The translations under genes were made by a program, and so were the position numbers. The notes below the pieces were generated by a model. It did no database searches, had not been told where the DNA came from, and saw only the letters and a program-made list of their open reading frames with translations. From positions 98,266 through 162,265 of the forward strand of contig NZ_MUFV01000005.1 in NCBI RefSeq assembly GCF_002017875.1: DNA of 64,000 nucleotides. The letters are read 5' to 3'. Source of the stretch: Deinococcus sp. LM3 (GTDB lineage: Bacteria > Deinococcota > Deinococci > Deinococcales > Deinococcaceae). Below, piece after piece: positions 1-10,400 of the stretch; positions within the stretch are counted from its first letter, which is position 1; every line of letters begins with the position of its first letter.

Positions 1-565
1 GATCCGCTAGGGGCTCGGCCGGGTCCGTCGCGAGCGCCAGAATCCACTCTTGGGTTTGTGCGGGCAGTCCGGGAAGTTTCAGGGCATCATCCAGGGTAGG
101 CGCATCACGTAATGCGCGGGCTAATAGCGCGGGCGCTCCCAACAGCCGCAATTGATGCACAGTAAAGGCGCGCAGGGGAAAATCCGCGTCGCTTGGAGGA
201 TGGTTCCATGTGGTGGGCACCTGGAAGTCTGCCGTTTGTGGTGTGGCTGTGGCCTGCGGTTCAAGTTCCCAACTCAGAAGGTCCTGGGTTCCAATATCCC
301 GGGCGGTCAGTCGGTCGAAAACACTGTGAGGCACCACCCGCAGCAGCATGGGTTCACGGTTGCGTCCCCACTGGAAGAGCATGCGCCAGTTGTCATTCAC
401 CCGGCAATACCAGGCGTCCATCAATTCCAGGCGGCGCACCTGCAGGCCGGTGGCCTGCGGATGCGTCAGAAGGGTTTTCACCGTACTGATGATGGCCGGC
501 TGCATCGGCAACGCCGCGTTATGTTTCAGATCATCCAGGAAACGGGGGCTCACAAGCATCGTCAT
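1..565 (-). CDS. UvrD-like helicase with RelE-like N-terminus (5' part only)
   Basis: The reading frame is open from an ATG at 565 to the window edge, so about 188 N-terminal residues are visible and the rest is missing. An RBS-like AGAGGT precedes the ATG. Residues 1-95 resemble the RelE/ParE toxin fold (LQVRRLELMDAWYCRVNDNW, then MLLRVVPHSVFDRL). Residues 130-188 resemble the helical linker (LRLLGAPALLARALRD) that I know from UvrD/REP-type helicases carrying a RelE-like N-terminus. The helicase core itself is not in the window, so that part is inference. The gene starts 10 bases after dpdK on the same strand and is probably the last gene of the defence operon. A free-standing toxin is less likely because the frame continues well past toxin length. 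Confidence 0.6.
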   Translation of the reverse strand, partial: MTMLVSPRFLDDLKHNAALPMQPAIISTVKTLLTHPQATGLQVRRLELMDAWYCRVNDNWRMLFQWGRNREPMLLRVVPHSVFDRLTARDIGTQDLLSWELEPQATATPQTADFQVPTTWNHPPSDADFPLRAFTVHQLRLLGAPALLARALRDAPTLDDALKLPGLPAQTQEWILALATDPAEPLAD

Positions 566-575
566 GATTTGACCT

Positions 576-1376
576 CTACCGGTAGAAACCTGCTAGGGCA
601 TCCAGCAGGGGTTTGAATGCCGCTTCGTTGGCAACAGTCGGGTGATTGGCCAGGGCGAAGAAGTCGGCACTAGGTAAGGTGCGTTTCTTCGGAACCATGT
701 CGCGATCCGTGAGGTCATACTGGTTACGTCGCCAACTGTGGGCCAGGAATTCTTCGGCCGCTGCTCTAAGCCCATCAAGAGGCTCATCGCTGCGTACCTC
801 CGCGACCAACTCTGCGTTGTAGGCGAGGCCGCCGTTCGTGAAATTGGCACTGCCGAATAAAGCCCCCGACGGCAACCAAAGCAACTTGGCGTGTAGGGCG
901 TCCCGGTACGACACCTGCGCGCCAAGTTGCGCCAGTTCCTCTGCGAACAGCACGGTGTCCGCGTGATTCAGAAATTCGCGTTTCAGCTCTGTACTGCGTT
1001 CCCTCAGGCCGCGCAGCACTTCATCCTGCAGGTCGAAGTCCATATCCTCGTTCGCCTGCACGCGCCGCACCTGCTCCGCCGTGAGTTGGTACTCCGCCAG
1101 GGCAGGTAAGGTCACCAGTTCATGCGGAGGTTTCACAATCACATGAATCAAGTGCTTCTGACCAAGCAGGCGCAGCAGGTCTTTCAGGGTGACGCTCTCC
1201 CGGTGTGTCCCGAAGACACTCCGGTACGGGCCCAACGACCGAATGTCGAACTCGACGTTTTTCAGCCACGGCGTAATCAGCCACACGTCACTCGGCGCGC
1301 AATCAAGCGCTTCAAGCATCAGGCGCACCATCTGGTTCTTCAGGCGGTCGGTCCGATCGGTTGCGTGGAAAATCAC
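576..1376 (-). CDS. dpdK: DpdK-like phospholipase D family protein
   Basis: This 266-residue protein has one PLD/HKD-type motif near residue 165 (HAKLLWLPSGALFGSANFTN: H-x-K, then G-S-x-N), the signature of PLD-superfamily nucleases. Such proteins act as dimers or combine two HKD motifs; only one is obvious here. It overlaps the end of dpdJ by four bases (ATGA), so the two are translationally coupled. In characterised Dpd clusters the PLD-like DpdK follows the DpdJ helicase, as here. It would be the likely nuclease of the module; this is inferred from family and position. Confidence is high for the PLD fold and somewhat lower for the Dpd assignment. Confidence 0.8.
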   Translation of the reverse strand: MIFHATDRTDRLKNQMVRLMLEALDCAPSDVWLITPWLKNVEFDIRSLGPYRSVFGTHRESVTLKDLLRLLGQKHLIHVIVKPPHELVTLPALAEYQLTAEQVRRVQANEDMDFDLQDEVLRGLRERSTELKREFLNHADTVLFAEELAQLGAQVSYRDALHAKLLWLPSGALFGSANFTNGGLAYNAELVAEVRSDEPLDGLRAAAEEFLAHSWRRNQYDLTDRDMVPKKRTLPSADFFALANHPTVANEAAFKPLLDALAGFYR

Positions 1377-4300
1377 AGCGCTTCCTGCCGGTACAACACA
1401 GTGCGCAAGGTTAGGTGCTCCGGATCAAACACGCGTCCCTGCTGCTGCAGCCCAGCCCTTGCAAAGGCGCGCACCAGTTGGTCACTGAGGTGGCCCTGAT
1501 GCTCGTGCAGGACGAACCCTCCATGAGTGTCGGCCAGACGAACGACCTCCGCCACATCCAGATCCTCACCGCGAACGGTGATGGGCGCGGTCAGCACCTC
1601 GTGAGCGCGTTTAAGCAGCGTCCGCGACACGTTGTGGCGGGTTACGTCGATGTGGCCTTGGTCGCAGGACCCTGCCAAGCAAGCCGGGCAGGCATCCACG
1701 CAGGTAGACAGCGACCAACTTTCCACCTGGGCAAGGAAGCGGTCGTCGGCCGTCATCTCCTCCTCGCCCTCCTCTTCAACCAACACCTGTTGGAAATGCG
1801 TGCGGTACACCTGCAAGAGCCGCTTCAGGTGAGGTAGGTTCCGGTCCTCTTTCAAAAGGGTCAGGGCGTACCCGGCGAGTTCCTGCGGCAAAGGCGTCCG
1901 GTGGAACCGGGCACTGAGCTCCGACTCCAGATCCAGCAGTTCCAGCAGCACATCGAGGTGCGCAAAGCGTTCCCCATTTACGTGCACCTCAGAGGTCAGC
2001 ACGGTCGCCAGGTGCATCAGTTCAGGACTGTCGTCCCGCAACAGGCCGTCTGTCGCTTGAACCAGTGCGCGGCGCAGTCCGTCATCTTTCCGTTCGTGCG
2101 CGGGCAAGGCCAGCAACACCTGCACCTCGTGCGCAATGGGGGTGCGACGATTCGGTGCGAGCACTGCTTTAACGAACTGCTGCTCTTCCGCCACGGGGCA
2201 CTCGAGGGTATAGCGCCACCAAGCGGTGACGTGATGGCCTGTGCGCTCGCCTGCGGGATGTTCACCCATGACCCGCGCGGCTGCGCGGGTGCTGCCCGCG
2301 CCATCCTGATTTCGCTCGTACACGTAGAACGCATGGTCCTGAGGGTCGTGTCCATGCGTGATATGCAACTGTGTGCCGGAGCCAATCTGGTGATGGTCGG
2401 CGCTGCCCTGCATCATAAACATGTTCCGTACCGCGTGCTTCAGCGAGTGAACGAGCGTGTCACGGACGTACGCACTGACCTGCGCTTTGTTCTGAATGCG
2501 GGCGAACAACCGCCGCAGTTTCTCGTACGCCCGGTCGTCTTGCCACGTGACCCTGGCCTGCTCCAGGAAGTCCGGGTGGAGCGTGCGGTGGTCTGCCCAG
2601 TACCGCTGCGCGCCCCGCACCAGTGTCTGCCACCCGTCAGGATCCCGCAGAGCTGCTAGGAATTCCGGCCCGCTTTGCCCCTGCGCCCGTGCTTCTGCAC
2701 GCATGGTGCACAACACGTCCGCCATCCGGCGTTGCGTGAAGGTGTTCAAGCCGTCTTCGACGCCTTCTGCCCACGGCTCACTTTTAAGGAGGTAGCGCAA
2801 GAACTGGTCCTGCAAATGCACTTGCGTGCGGACGTCGGCCCACTGCTGCTGCGCGATTGCCTGCACCGCCTGACTGAGTACCTGCGGATCGTACGGCACG
2901 CGAAGCCCTTCGGTGCATAAGTCGTACCCGTACAGTAGCGGCTCGCCGTCATGCTCACTCACGTACCGCACCAGGTTGTGACCCCGGCCCGCCTGCGGGT
3001 CTTCACCTTGAGGGTGGCGTTTGTGTAACACAATCGTCGCTTCCGCCCCGTACTGCACTTCCCATGCAGCCAAACGCGAGCGCTGCCCGTCCTGCTCGCC
3101 GTAGTAATACTCCAGTGGTTGCACCAGGCTGCCGAACAAGGGCGGCACCGGGACGCGCAACCTCGCCTCACCTAACGGGTGCACGGCCGAGAAAGACAAC
3201 GGATAACTGTTGCTGTCAGGGGACACCACCCGCCATCCGTCCTCGAGCAGGGCTTGTTGAGCCTGTGCGGTAGCCTCTTCCCTCAACTGCCTCAACTCCA
3301 CACTGCCGTCCGGACGTTTCCGGCCGTACGCCTGGGCCCCTTGCACTGGTGATTTGGGGTTGTTGGGGTCGAGCCGGCCAAATGACCACAACTCCAGATA
3401 CCGCAGGCGGTAAAACCGCTTTGGCATCTCCCCATACAGGCGACGCACGCCAAGGGGCATGTACTGCTCGAAGGCGTCTCCCAGGCCACTGGCGGTTGGA
3501 AGGTCTTTGATCAGGGCCGGCTTGAATGGTCCATATCCTCCCCCTTCCCGTTTCTTATATCGCTCCATCGCCATGGCGTTTTGTACGATCACACCGTTGA
3601 CCCGTACGGTCGGGGACCGCCAGTGCAGCAGGTGCGACGTGCCGTACCGCCTGGTGACGCGCCCAGCACCAAATTCGCTGAATGTGAGGGCAACGTCCTC
3701 CTTGACAAAGTTCCAGTCCATATCTGCCCTTGGCGGAGGCACCATCACCTGCACGACCGGCAGGTTGACACTGCTGAACAGGTTCTCCGGGATGTCCGGG
3801 CACAGTTGCAGCAGACTTACTGGCCGGGTTCGAGTGGGCCGGTCTGCCCGGTGACGCACCTCCGGATCCAGCAGGGTCGCCTGGAACCACTCCCACAACG
3901 CTTGCCACGTACGGTACCCCTCCTGCTGCCGTAAGGTCGCTGCAATTACCCGTTCGTATCCATTCGTGATGAAGGGGTAGCGGGCGTCCAGGCGGGTCAA
4001 CTCGCCAAAAATGGCGTCCAGGTGGTTCTGCAGCGGTGTGCCGACTGGCAGGGCATACCAGAGCCGGCCCGTCCGCTGGGTCAGTTCATCAAAGAGCAGG
4101 GCCACCGCATGGAAACGCTGAATAAAGTCATTCTCCGGATTCAGCGCTGGTTCGTAATCGGCCGGATCGGTGAGGGCTTCAGGATTTTGGAAGTAAAATG
4201 CGTCGCGGTAACTGCTGCGACTGAGCGTCACGGCTGTAATCGGCCGGTCGCTCAGATCCCGGCCTGCCCGGCCCTTTTTCTGAACAAACGAAGCGATGTT

Positions 4301-6697
4301 ACTCGGGGCATGATGCTGCATGACGAACTGGATACTGGGGTCGTCATAACCTACCTCCAGACTGGTTGTGGCAAAGATGATGTCGCGGTTGAGCACCCGG
4401 CCGTCTTGGCCACCGCCGCTGAACACTGGATGGTCTGCCGAGGTTAGTGCCGTTGGCGCGGCGCCCACCCGAGTACGGCCTTCGTTGAACTGATGTGGAT
4501 CCTGCGCTTCAAAGTACCAGTACTCCCCGTCCCGGAAAGCGGCACTGGCCTGCACGTCACCGGCAGGGGTCCTGAGACGAAGTGCTGCCAGATTCAACCG
4601 GCTCTCCGCGTCTCGGAACTCCACTGTCAGCTTCTTCAATTTCGAGATGCTGTCCTGGAAGATCAAGGTCCGGTGCTTGGCCGGCGTCTGTCCCTCGGCC
4701 GGACGGCGCACCATGTTGTGCGCGATGGTCATGATGGTCTGAATAGCCGCTGACGCGTCTCCAATCACTTTGCCGCGCGAGAACGATTCCGGACGAATAA
4801 ACAGAAAGTAGTCGCGGCCCTGCGCAGGATCGTAATCCTCCGGTTGCGGTTCGATGGCGCTCACGCGGTATTCCGGCACCCCGGTCAGCTTCGACCAGAA
4901 CTGGCCAGGGCGACCAATCGTTGCACTCATACCGATCAGCAGGGGCGTCCTCCAGGTGGTAGCCTCATCCGCCGTGCCGCGGGCATAGCCGTACATGGCA
5001 TTGTCAATTCGGTATTTCAGTCGGCGCAGCAAAGCCGCGATCTGCGATCCATGAATACCGCTGTACAGGTGAATTTCGTCCATTACGACTGCGCGCGGCG
5101 GGTGAAACGCCGGCCGCTCAGACCACTGGCGCGGCAATCCGAACACGCCTAACGCTTTCGGGTCCATCATCCAGCGGTGCAGCATCTCCGTCGTGATGAT
5201 CAGTAGGTCAGGCGGCGCCTGCAGCACTGACTCCCGGGTGGCCTGGAACGTGTCGAGTTGCCAGCCCCCCACGTCGAACCCTCCGTCTGAGGTCAAGGTG
5301 GCGCGGCCATCGGCCTGCACCTGCGCCAGCACTGGGGAACCGCCTGAGCCTGTGAAGTACGGCACCACATGCCGTTGCCCGTCCTCACTTCGGTCCCAGT
5401 GCCACTTGCGCTCGTTGTTCGGACCGCTGCCCTGCAGATCTCCCAGGGTCCCCGGCGTGTTGCCGAACACCATTCCCACACTCAATGGCCGCAGGCCCAG
5501 GCCCTGGCCGGCCGGTCCGCGCATGGCACGATTGACGTGCGCCACATACTCACACAAGCGCTCCAACTGGTTCTTGGCGAGGTTCTGACGGGGGTAGACC
5601 AGCATGACTTTGACGCCCCGACGGTCATCCCGGATGATTTCCTCCAGCAGACCCGTGAGCAAGGGCAGCAGGGCCGCCTCCGTCTTGCCACTGCCGGTGT
5701 TTCCCGTGATGACGAACGCCCCACCGGTCTGCGTGAAGTAAGCGTCGGTCAGTTCCGTGAAGCTGCGCGCCTGAACGTTCGTGACGTCCACCTGGTCCAG
5801 AGGACGCCCCAGCGCACTCGAAAAGCCTTCCCCCAGCAGGCGTGTGGCTGCCCGCACCTTCCGTCCACGGTGGGTGCCCTGCACTCCGTCCAGCACCTCG
5901 CGGAAGCGCGTCTCCCGCCGGAGCCGTTCGCGGTCCTTAAACCGCACGCGCAGGCTCTGCACCAGATAAGGGGCTTGCGCTTCGTCCCCGTCCCGGAAGC
6001 GCTGCTTCACATTCTTCAGCAGGCGCACCATTTCACTGATGCGCGACCGGTATAGTCCGCTCCTGGGTTCTACCACGTACCGTTTGGCCACTAGGGAGGC
6101 CAGCAGGCCTGGAATCGCCGAATCACCCAACTGGGCCCGCACTTCCTCACTCTGAGCTACCTCCTGAGCGGTGGTATACGTCTCATAAAGCCCAAAATTG
6201 ATGCGCCGCTCCTCGATATTTTCCAGTGCGTTCAGCACCCTCACTTCATCAGCGGTCAACCCTTTCCCGGATGCGCCCGTGGCGGGCACCTCCTCCCCTA
6301 AGGCCTGAACCTGCCGTACTCCCGGAGCCGCGGTGGAGGGAGCCGCCCCAGCGCCCAACCGCACTTCCCCTTTGGCTTCGTGGATCTGCCCTGAGGCGTG
6401 CAGAGGAAGCAGGACCGCCAGGAGAGCGTCCCGGGTATACACCCGGTCAAGGAGGCCACGGTTCACCGGAAGCAGGGTGAGGACGTTCGCTTCATTGAGT
6501 TTCAGGCGGACACTCGGAGAGAAGCCCTTCAACGTCTTCTGGTCATACCCTTCTAACAGCGGATCATCCGCCAGTTCAGTTCGCAAAGCGTGTACAGCAA
6601 GACCAGTTAATCTCGCCGCCTCAGACAGGAAAATCGAGCGGAACTTGGCGTCCCGGATGGCAGTAGCAAGCATGTGACGAGACGCATCAGTAAGCAC
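1373..6697 (-). CDS. dpdJ: DpdJ-like DEAD/DEAH helicase with C-terminal cysteine cluster
   Basis: A very large SF2 helicase of about 1,774 residues. Visible motifs are Walker A (TGNTGSGKTEAA, near residue 332), DEIH (VVMDEIHLYSG, near 540), SAT (near 592) and a motif VI region (KKGRAGR, near 805). Near residue 1665 a cysteine cluster (CVDACPACLAGSC) resembles the zinc region of DUF1998-type helicases. I prefer the GTG at 6697, which has GAGGTC upstream, over the TTG at 6709. The gene lies 49 bases after dpdI and overlaps dpdK by four bases. Family knowledge says that DpdJ belongs to the restriction part of the 7-deazaguanine DNA system; the mechanism is not established. Size, motifs and place in the operon all agree. 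Confidence 0.8.
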   Translation of the reverse strand: MLTDASRHMLATAIRDAKFRSIFLSEAARLTGLAVHALRTELADDPLLEGYDQKTLKGFSPSVRLKLNEANVLTLLPVNRGLLDRVYTRDALLAVLLPLHASGQIHEAKGEVRLGAGAAPSTAAPGVRQVQALGEEVPATGASGKGLTADEVRVLNALENIEERRINFGLYETYTTAQEVAQSEEVRAQLGDSAIPGLLASLVAKRYVVEPRSGLYRSRISEMVRLLKNVKQRFRDGDEAQAPYLVQSLRVRFKDRERLRRETRFREVLDGVQGTHRGRKVRAATRLLGEGFSSALGRPLDQVDVTNVQARSFTELTDAYFTQTGGAFVITGNTGSGKTEAALLPLLTGLLEEIIRDDRRGVKVMLVYPRQNLAKNQLERLCEYVAHVNRAMRGPAGQGLGLRPLSVGMVFGNTPGTLGDLQGSGPNNERKWHWDRSEDGQRHVVPYFTGSGGSPVLAQVQADGRATLTSDGGFDVGGWQLDTFQATRESVLQAPPDLLIITTEMLHRWMMDPKALGVFGLPRQWSERPAFHPPRAVVMDEIHLYSGIHGSQIAALLRRLKYRIDNAMYGYARGTADEATTWRTPLLIGMSATIGRPGQFWSKLTGVPEYRVSAIEPQPEDYDPAQGRDYFLFIRPESFSRGKVIGDASAAIQTIMTIAHNMVRRPAEGQTPAKHRTLIFQDSISKLKKLTVEFRDAESRLNLAALRLRTPAGDVQASAAFRDGEYWYFEAQDPHQFNEGRTRVGAAPTALTSADHPVFSGGGQDGRVLNRDIIFATTSLEVGYDDPSIQFVMQHHAPSNIASFVQKKGRAGRDLSDRPITAVTLSRSSYRDAFYFQNPEALTDPADYEPALNPENDFIQRFHAVALLFDELTQRTGRLWYALPVGTPLQNHLDAIFGELTRLDARYPFITNGYERVIAATLRQQEGYRTWQALWEWFQATLLDPEVRHRADRPTRTRPVSLLQLCPDIPENLFSSVNLPVVQVMVPPPRADMDWNFVKEDVALTFSEFGAGRVTRRYGTSHLLHWRSPTVRVNGVIVQNAMAMERYKKREGGGYGPFKPALIKDLPTASGLGDAFEQYMPLGVRRLYGEMPKRFYRLRYLELWSFGRLDPNNPKSPVQGAQAYGRKRPDGSVELRQLREEATAQAQQALLEDGWRVVSPDSNSYPLSFSAVHPLGEARLRVPVPPLFGSLVQPLEYYYGEQDGQRSRLAAWEVQYGAEATIVLHKRHPQGEDPQAGRGHNLVRYVSEHDGEPLLYGYDLCTEGLRVPYDPQVLSQAVQAIAQQQWADVRTQVHLQDQFLRYLLKSEPWAEGVEDGLNTFTQRRMADVLCTMRAEARAQGQSGPEFLAALRDPDGWQTLVRGAQRYWADHRTLHPDFLEQARVTWQDDRAYEKLRRLFARIQNKAQVSAYVRDTLVHSLKHAVRNMFMMQGSADHHQIGSGTQLHITHGHDPQDHAFYVYERNQDGAGSTRAAARVMGEHPAGERTGHHVTAWWRYTLECPVAEEQQFVKAVLAPNRRTPIAHEVQVLLALPAHERKDDGLRRALVQATDGLLRDDSPELMHLATVLTSEVHVNGERFAHLDVLLELLDLESELSARFHRTPLPQELAGYALTLLKEDRNLPHLKRLLQVYRTHFQQVLVEEEGEEEMTADDRFLAQVESWSLSTCVDACPACLAGSCDQGHIDVTRHNVSRTLLKRAHEVLTAPITVRGEDLDVAEVVRLADTHGGFVLHEHQGHLSDQLVRAFARAGLQQQGRVFDPEHLTLRTVLYRQEAL

Positions 6698-6746
6698 AAA
6701 AGACCTCAACAGCGAAAGAAATGAGTGAGAACGGCAGCTTCGCGGT

Positions 6747-7451
6747 TTATTGCAGGCGAACCGTGAAGGCTGGCAGGAACCCGTGCTCCTGAAGCCAAGC
6801 CCACACCTCTGGGGTGAGGGCCGCGAGGTTGGCCTGGCCTTGAACCACGGCCTGTAAAAACGTCACCACGCCGGGCGGCAGGTGGGTGCCCACCAGGTCG
6901 GCTCCCAACCGGTCATACTCTGTAGCCAAGCCTTTGGCTTTGTGCGCCTGTTCCGCTGTGACCGGGAAAGTGCGCCGGAGTTGATCGTGCAGTTGGTACA
7001 CCTGCCGCAGGGCGCTCGCCGCCGGCGCCAGGCCCGCCTGGCGCTCAAATACCGCCAGGACTGGCGCCGGTACCGGCGGTTCGATGCTGGCGAGGTAGGT
7101 CTCCCAGGCCTCGCGGGCCGCGAAGGTCAAGTCGTCACTGGCCTTCTTGACGTTCCGCAGGGCCACCGAAAAATCGTTCTTAATCAGCGTTCCTGCGTCG
7201 ACCTGCGCGCCTCTATGAACGAAAGCCACATTCCGCAACGCCGCGTCAACACTGGCTGGTAACGCCTCATTCGCCACCAGGCCGGCGGCCCGGAGCGTGC
7301 TCCACGCGAGTGAAGCGCCCTGCACCTGCCCCTTGACCGCCTGGAGTTGCTCCTGACGCGTCGTGTATTGCCGGATGCTCTCCTGCACGTCCGTGAGCTT
7401 GTGCAGGTCTTCGGCACTTTCCTTGAGCGCCTGGGCACGTTCCAACATCAT
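6747..7451 (-). CDS. dpdI: DpdI-like protein
   Basis: A 234-residue soluble protein rich in leucine, alanine and charged residues, with long predicted helices, likely coiled coil in residues 1-45 (RAQALKESAEDLHKLTDV). I see no catalytic motif. The start ATG overlaps the dpdH stop (ATGATG, 7448-7451). The name rests on position, between the DpdH ATPase and the DpdJ helicase, and on its size; it should be read as a positional assignment. It may be a scaffold or adaptor for the two large ATPases, which is speculation. Confidence 0.65.
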   Translation of the reverse strand: MMLERAQALKESAEDLHKLTDVQESIRQYTTRQEQLQAVKGQVQGASLAWSTLRAAGLVANEALPASVDAALRNVAFVHRGAQVDAGTLIKNDFSVALRNVKKASDDLTFAAREAWETYLASIEPPVPAPVLAVFERQAGLAPAASALRQVYQLHDQLRRTFPVTAEQAHKAKGLATEYDRLGADLVGTHLPPGVVTFLQAVVQGQANLAALTPEVWAWLQEHGFLPAFTVRLQ

Positions 7452-10400
7452 GCGGGTTCTCCTTGGGTTTGAACGCCCGACAAGGTCTCTTCGATGGACC
7501 GCAGGTCTTTCAATAAGATCTGCGCCACTTGAACCGCGCTGGCGTCCGGGGTGGCGATGGACGCGCGCTGACGGGCGTACCGCAGGCTGTCATCCAGGAC
7601 CTGGTTCAACTGCTTGACCACCTCTTCACTGCGCGCCGCGTCAGCCCAGGCAAAACTGGCCGCCGTGGTAAGGCGCCGCTCCAGGTCGGCGGCGTCGACG
7701 AGGCGCCGCGCGGCCTTGAGCAGACTGAGCAGGGGCAGGCGGTTAAACTGGCGCAGCAGTTGTGCCACCCCTTCTGGCGCCATGCTGCGCGGCAGTTGCA
7801 GCACGCCCGCTTCGCCCGCCGCGCGGAACGCTTCGTTCAAGGCAACAGCCGTCTCACTCAGTTGGTCGGCGCTGCCCAGGATCGATAGCACCTCCTGTTG
7901 CCAGCGGTCCGCTTCTTGCTGCGCCGAGACGCTGGCCGCCCGCCAGGCTTCAAACAGAGTGTTCCGGTCCTCGGCCAGGCCCAGCCGGTCATGCTCGGGA
8001 GGCTGCGCCCGAACAGCCGCCTGTTTTGCCGTGCTTTCAATCTGTTGTAGCAGCAGGGCCGCGTTGACCAGCCGCGCGGCGCCCCCTTTGCGGACGCCAG
8101 CAAATACCAGCAGTTGCCGGGCGGCTTTCGGATGCAGTCGGCGCACCTGTTCAAGTTGACGGCGCCAATCCAATGGCGCTTCAGCCGGCACTTCCGGCAC
8201 AGTCTGCAGCATCGCGCCTATGACCCTCGGGTCTCGGTCTCCCACTTTGATGCGGCCAAGCGCGACGGCGCTCCAGTACAGCGTTTCGACGGCCACTGGC
8301 AGCACCGACGGGCGCGGACCAGTGGGGGACAATTCCACCCGGACGTACTGCGTCCACAGTTCCACTGCTTCCCGGAATCGCCACGCTGCATCGGGAATCT
8401 CGCTCGGCCACCGTCCCGTCTCCTTGAAGGTGTAATACGCACCCAGCGCCACCGCCACGTCCACCGGGCTCTGGCCTGGCAGGGGCAGGTTGAGCCGAAC
8501 CGCTTCACGGCCCAGATTGAAGTTGTTCGTCTGCCCTTCGAAATAGATGCTCTCGGCAGACCACACACCATCGTCTTTCAGCGCAACCTCATGCAGGTTC
8601 TCCGCTTCGAAAACGGCAAAATCACTGATTGCCTCATGAGCGAGTCGGCGCAGCTCCCGGGTGTGGGTTTGCGTAAGCGGCCGTCCACTCGCCCAGTTCT
8701 GCAGCGCCTGCAACAACGCAGGTGTGGCCGCTTTCTTTCGCTTTTTGTCGTCCGGGTCATCGGGCGTTCCTATAAGCGGGCCGTCAAGCAGTGGCGGCGC
8801 CTCCCCTACCTGGGGAATCTGGAATGCGGCGTGCAGGCCTTCGGGTAGATTCTGCAACCGGGGCGGCACAGGACCCCACAGCCGCATCACCGCTTCGATA
8901 CGGTCGGCTTCCTCGGCGTCGATTTGCAACTCTTCCAGGCGGGCTTTGTCGCCCAGAGGCAGTGACGCTACGGTGACAGCCTTGCCATAGGTGTCTTGCA
9001 CAGCCGGTGAAGGGAAGGCCGCATCTGGCAGTCGCTCCTGGGCGTCGCGCAACACATCACGCATGCCGCGCAGGAGGCCGCGGGGATTGAAGCCTTCCGG
9101 ATTTTCGTGGTCCCCCACGATGTCAATCAGCCGGTTGTTAAACGGATACAGGCCTACCGGTCCCTCAGTTCCCGGGACCTCAAGCGCCCCGAAGGACGAA
9201 TGACACGTGGGCCTTACTGGGCAGGTGTGGCAGCGGCTGGCCACCGCCTGACCTTTCCGCAATTGCGGAACCAAAGCTTGCAGTTCTACTTCTCCCCAAC
9301 GCGCCGCATTGAGATACGAGGCCATCAGGTGAGGCCTGGCTTGGAGAACAGCGTTGGCATCTTCGATATCAAGGTCGACCACGAAGCTGAGGCGTGTGTG
9401 AACCGTGTCCATCTGCCGGAAATAACCGCTGGTCACGGCGAACGCGGCGCGAATGGAACACAGGTCACGCTGATCGTCATCAATCAATGCTTCAAGCAGG
9501 GGCGCCTGAATCCCTTGCAGCAGGGCAAAATCCTCAATCAGCAGGATCAGTTCACGGCCTTGAACTTTGAGGGCCGAGCGAACATCCCGCATCAGTTTCA
9601 GGAGGTCTTCCCCACCCAGTTGATAGACCCGTTGAAGAGCAGGAGCCAGAAAGTGGTTCAGGGTGGCCACCGCCTGCTCCCGCAGCACGGGGTTGGCCAC
9701 CAGTTGCTGGTAAAACTGCCGGACTTTCATGCCGGCCTGCGTGACATCTTTCAGGTTCAGTGGTAGGTCGGCTGCGGTAATAGCAAAGGCCTGCACTTTA
9801 TCGTCTGTGCGGCCCTGCAGGGCCTCCCGTACGAACCGGTCGACCACACTGCCAGGAGCGTCGAGCGCTTTGCGAACGATGTCCTCAAGCAGAAAGGATG
9901 GCAAGTGCGTCTTGAGGTATGTCAGGTGACCCGCACTCAGGACCGTCCCCGAGGGTGTGGTGATCCGGTCACCCACACTCAGATTCTGGGCATGAAACGC
10001 CAGGTTGGTCAGCAGGTTCCAGCGTGCCGCCTCCACGGTCAGCCCTTCGGTCGCGCCTTGCAACCGCGCCCGGAACGCCTGGAATTCACTGCCTTCGAGA
10101 TCCCGGAGAATCAGATCGATGACGTCTTTCAGGGTGGTGCGGTGCTTGGGGATACTGACCAACCGACGCGTGTCTGACGGCTCGATCTGGGTTTCGAGCC
10201 AGCGGATCAGGTGGGACTTACCGGTTCCCGAGGAGCCTATGACCGGCACCAGCAGCGACGGCCGCCGGGGGTCGAGAAATTCGTCCCGAAATGCGGTTTC
10301 GCTGTATGCGGTGTAGGTGGGATTGAGATAACTGCTGCGCCGGCGCAGCAGGACTGGCTGGTGTGTAGCGAGAAACACGCCCTCTTCAGGATGCGCGGCC

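Noticed and set aside
5369..6055. Long plus-strand frame opposite dpdJ (and many similar frames opposite other large genes)
   Set aside because: It lies wholly inside a gene with clear helicase motifs; its composition is that of antisense high-GC sequence, and it has no motif or RBS.
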